The notes beneath the pieces are model-generated. The model had not been told where the DNA came from. It saw nothing but the letters and a program-made list of their open reading frames with translations, and made no database searches. A DNA stretch of 6,755 nucleotides from CAZJAD01 sp964543855. GTDB taxonomy: Bacteria > Electryoneota > RPQS01 > DYHQ01. A program made the translations under genes and the position numbers. Of this stretch, positions 5,474 to 6,755 are shown one piece after another; positions within the stretch are counted from its first letter, which is position 1; each line of letters begins with the position of its first letter. The stretch spans positions 1 to 6,755 of the forward strand of contig CAZJAD010000112.1 of assembly GCA_964543855.1 (NCBI GenBank), in the 5' to 3' direction.

Positions 5474-6607
5474 ATGGAGTGGCTTGAAAGTCTCTTCCAG
5501 TATTCCATTCTTGGGATAACGGTGGACAAGTATGTCGTCGCATTTCTCTTCATCTTAGGCGGGTTTGTGGCGCGGTGGCTTATCCTCGTCGTTACCAGCC
5601 GACTCGGCCGACTGGCGGGCAAGACCCGCACGGCGTTGGACGACATCATTATCGAAGCATTGGCCCAGCCGCTCGGCGCGGCGGCTGCGCTGGGAGGTGT
5701 GTGGATTGCGATTGCGATTCTTCCGCTTCCCACCCAGCCGGTCGATGTTCATCGGCTTGTGCACGCGTTTATGGAGAGCGCCGTCGTCATTGTGGCCATC
5801 TGGTTGGGAGTGCGGCTCGTCGAGCGTCTCGGGCGGCACTGGAAGGAGCTGGCGACTAAAACTGAGACGCGTCTGGACGACCAGATCATTCCCATCGCCA
5901 CGAAGAGCGCCAAGGTCTTCCTGTGGATTGTGGGTGGCGTGATCGTCGTGCAGAATATGGGCTACTCGGTTGCCTCGCTGCTGGCGGCGTTCGGTCTGGG
6001 TGGTGCGGCGATTGCCTTTGCCGCGAAGGACACGCTGGCCAATTTCTTCGGCTCCATCGTCATCTTCGTCGACCGGCCTTTTCAAGTCGGAGACTGGATC
6101 GAAGTGGGCGAGTACGAGGGGACGGTGGAAGAAGTCGGCCTGCGCACGACTCGCGTACGCACATTCCCCAACAGCCTGATCACGATTCCCAATGCGACTT
6201 TTACGACCAAGGCAGTCAACAACTGGTCGCGGATGAAGAAGCGGCGCATCAAGCTGACGATCGGACTGACTTACGACACGCCGCGTGAAAAGCTTGAGAA
6301 GGCTGTGGACGCCATTCGTGAAATCGTCAGGCAGGACGAGCAGATTCATCAAGAATTTTTCATGGTCTATTTCACAGATTTCAGCGCGTACAGCCTGGAT
6401 ATTCTGGTGTACTGTTTCAGTGTGACGACGAGCTGGTCGGAACATCTGCGGGTGCGACAGCAGGTGCTACTGAAGATTATGGATGCCGTCAGGGGACTGG
6501 GCCTCAGCTTTGCGTTCCCAACCCAGACCTTGCATCTGCAGGGTAACGGCCTGGTGCCCGCTCCAAAAGGGGCACCGGAAGCGATGACGCGCGACCTGCC
6601 GCGCTGA
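5474..6607 (+). CDS. Small-conductance mechanosensitive ion channel, MscS family (YnaI-like)
   Basis: A 377-residue inner-membrane channel that would open under membrane tension to release solutes during osmotic downshock. Four helices (about 17-41, 64-84, 99-119, 144-162) precede the pore helix (about 166-198), whose glycine/alanine-rich stretch GLGGAAIAFAAKDTLANFF is typical of MscS. It then continues into DRPFQVGDWIEV (200-211), the start of the beta domain (to about 250, with FPNSLITIPN), and an alpha/beta C-terminal body ending near FAFPTQTLHL (347-356). The C-terminal part with VYCFSVTTSW and FAFPTQTL, and the lysine K185 after the gate, match E. coli YnaI much better than E. coli MscS. 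The MscS gate positions L105 and L109 correspond to A178 and F182. The linkers KTRTALDDIIIEAL (50-63) and KTETRLDDQIIPIA (129-142) are near repeats, suggesting duplication of a two-helix unit. GAGG lies 5 bases before the ATG. The about 20 residues after 357 look like an unstructured tail. Confidence 0.95.
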   Translation: MEWLESLFQYSILGITVDKYVVAFLFILGGFVARWLILVVTSRLGRLAGKTRTALDDIIIEALAQPLGAAAALGGVWIAIAILPLPTQPVDVHRLVHAFMESAVVIVAIWLGVRLVERLGRHWKELATKTETRLDDQIIPIATKSAKVFLWIVGGVIVVQNMGYSVASLLAAFGLGGAAIAFAAKDTLANFFGSIVIFVDRPFQVGDWIEVGEYEGTVEEVGLRTTRVRTFPNSLITIPNATFTTKAVNNWSRMKKRRIKLTIGLTYDTPREKLEKAVDAIREIVRQDEQIHQEFFMVYFTDFSAYSLDILVYCFSVTTSWSEHLRVRQQVLLKIMDAVRGLGLSFAFPTQTLHLQGNGLVPAPKGAPEAMTRDLPR

Positions 6608-6609
6608 GG

Positions 6610-6635
6610 GAAATTCTTCACTCCGTGAGGATTTC
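6610..6635 (+). terminator. Weak hairpin after the channel gene, possible terminator or attenuator
   Basis: Just after the channel's stop codon, GAAAT (6610-6614) pairs with ATTTC (6631-6635). The stem continues through a G-U, C-G and T-A pair, one bulged T, then CAC with GTG around a three-base loop. About eleven pairs in all. It is not GC-rich and is followed only by a short mixed TC tract, so efficient intrinsic termination is doubtful. Confidence 0.3.
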
Positions 6636-6637
6636 TC

Positions 6638-6666
6638 TTGACTTCCGGCGAGAAATAGGTTAGATT
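6638..6666 (+). promoter_or_regulatory. Sigma70-type promoter for the gene entering at the right edge
   Basis: TTGACT (6638-6643, five of six) and TAGATT (6661-6666, four of six) are 17 bases apart. Transcription would start near 6673, giving a leader of about 44 bases to the GTG start at 6717. Other -10-like hexamers follow (TATGAT at 6666, TAGAAT at 6673) but at poor spacing. The local drop in GC supports a promoter. Confidence 0.6.
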
Positions 6667-6704
6667 ATGATGTAGAATAGCTTGCTTTGATTTGGAATTT
6701 CAAC

Positions 6705-6711
6705 GGGGAGG
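6705..6711 (+). promoter_or_regulatory. Ribosome binding site GGGGAGG that fixes a GTG start
   Basis: GGGGAGG ends 5 bases before GTG at 6717. The only other nearby candidate, TTG at 6712, meets a TGA stop after one more codon, so GTG is the sensible start. Confidence 0.7.
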
Positions 6712-6716
6712 TTGCT

Positions 6717-6755
6717 GTGAGCGAGTCCTTTGCCACACGGGATAATGGTGAGGGA
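6717..6755 (+). CDS. N-terminal fragment of an unknown protein, GTG start (partial)
   Basis: Thirteen codons, reading MSESFATRDNGEG with GTG as the initiator, run open to the right edge. The gene has a strong ribosome site and its own promoter upstream, so it is probably real and expressed independently of the channel gene. The visible residues are hydrophilic and show no signal peptide or membrane segment so far. No family can be named from so little sequence. Confidence 0.62.
   Translation, partial: MSESFATRDNGEG

Noticed and set aside
5555..6445. Minus-strand ORF of 296 codons inside the MscS gene
   Set aside because: It lies wholly antisense to a clear MscS channel, and its His/Arg/Asp-rich composition is that of a mirror frame.

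Overview
The window reads as chromosomal DNA of a Gram-negative bacterium of moderately high GC. The evidence is a tripartite-type RND efflux system (inner-membrane pump plus periplasmic adaptor) and a small conductance MscS-family channel, with Shine-Dalgarno sites of the AAGGA/GGAGG type and sigma70-like promoters. I cannot assign a phylum. There are no mobile elements, CRISPR arrays, tRNAs or rRNAs, and no clear sign of recent transfer.

Layout: (1) Positions 1-82 hold the 5' end of a minus-strand gene for an exported protein; only its signal peptide is in the window. (2) Positions 83-834 are a roughly 750-base divergent intergenic region with no convincing gene. It holds two short unsupported ORFs, two small palindromes and several promoter-like hexamers. 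(3) Positions 835-1197 encode a 120-residue membrane-anchored protein with a cupredoxin-like domain whose usual copper motif is degraded. (4) Positions 1263-2330 and 2327-5416 encode a periplasmic adaptor (membrane fusion protein) and an RND transporter of the HAE1 (drug/amphiphile) type, translationally coupled by an ATGA overlap. (5) Positions 5474-6607 encode a YnaI-like MscS channel with a near-consensus promoter whose -35 box overlaps the stop codon of the pump gene. (6) Positions 6608-6755 hold a weak hairpin, a good promoter and the first 13 codons of another gene that starts with GTG.

Working together: the adaptor and pump should form the inner-membrane and periplasmic parts of an efflux complex. 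The adaptor keeps the hairpin-tip motif used to dock on a TolC-type outer-membrane channel, but no such channel gene is in the window, so it must be supplied from elsewhere or lie outside. The cupredoxin-like gene precedes the pump on the same strand, 65 bases upstream, and may be co-transcribed; its role is unknown. The MscS channel follows closely but appears to have its own promoter. Most of the window is an ordinary efflux locus. The points worth a second look are the altered cupredoxin site, the non-AcrB-like drug pocket, the internal duplication and phenylalanine gate position of the channel, and the large unexplained intergenic region.
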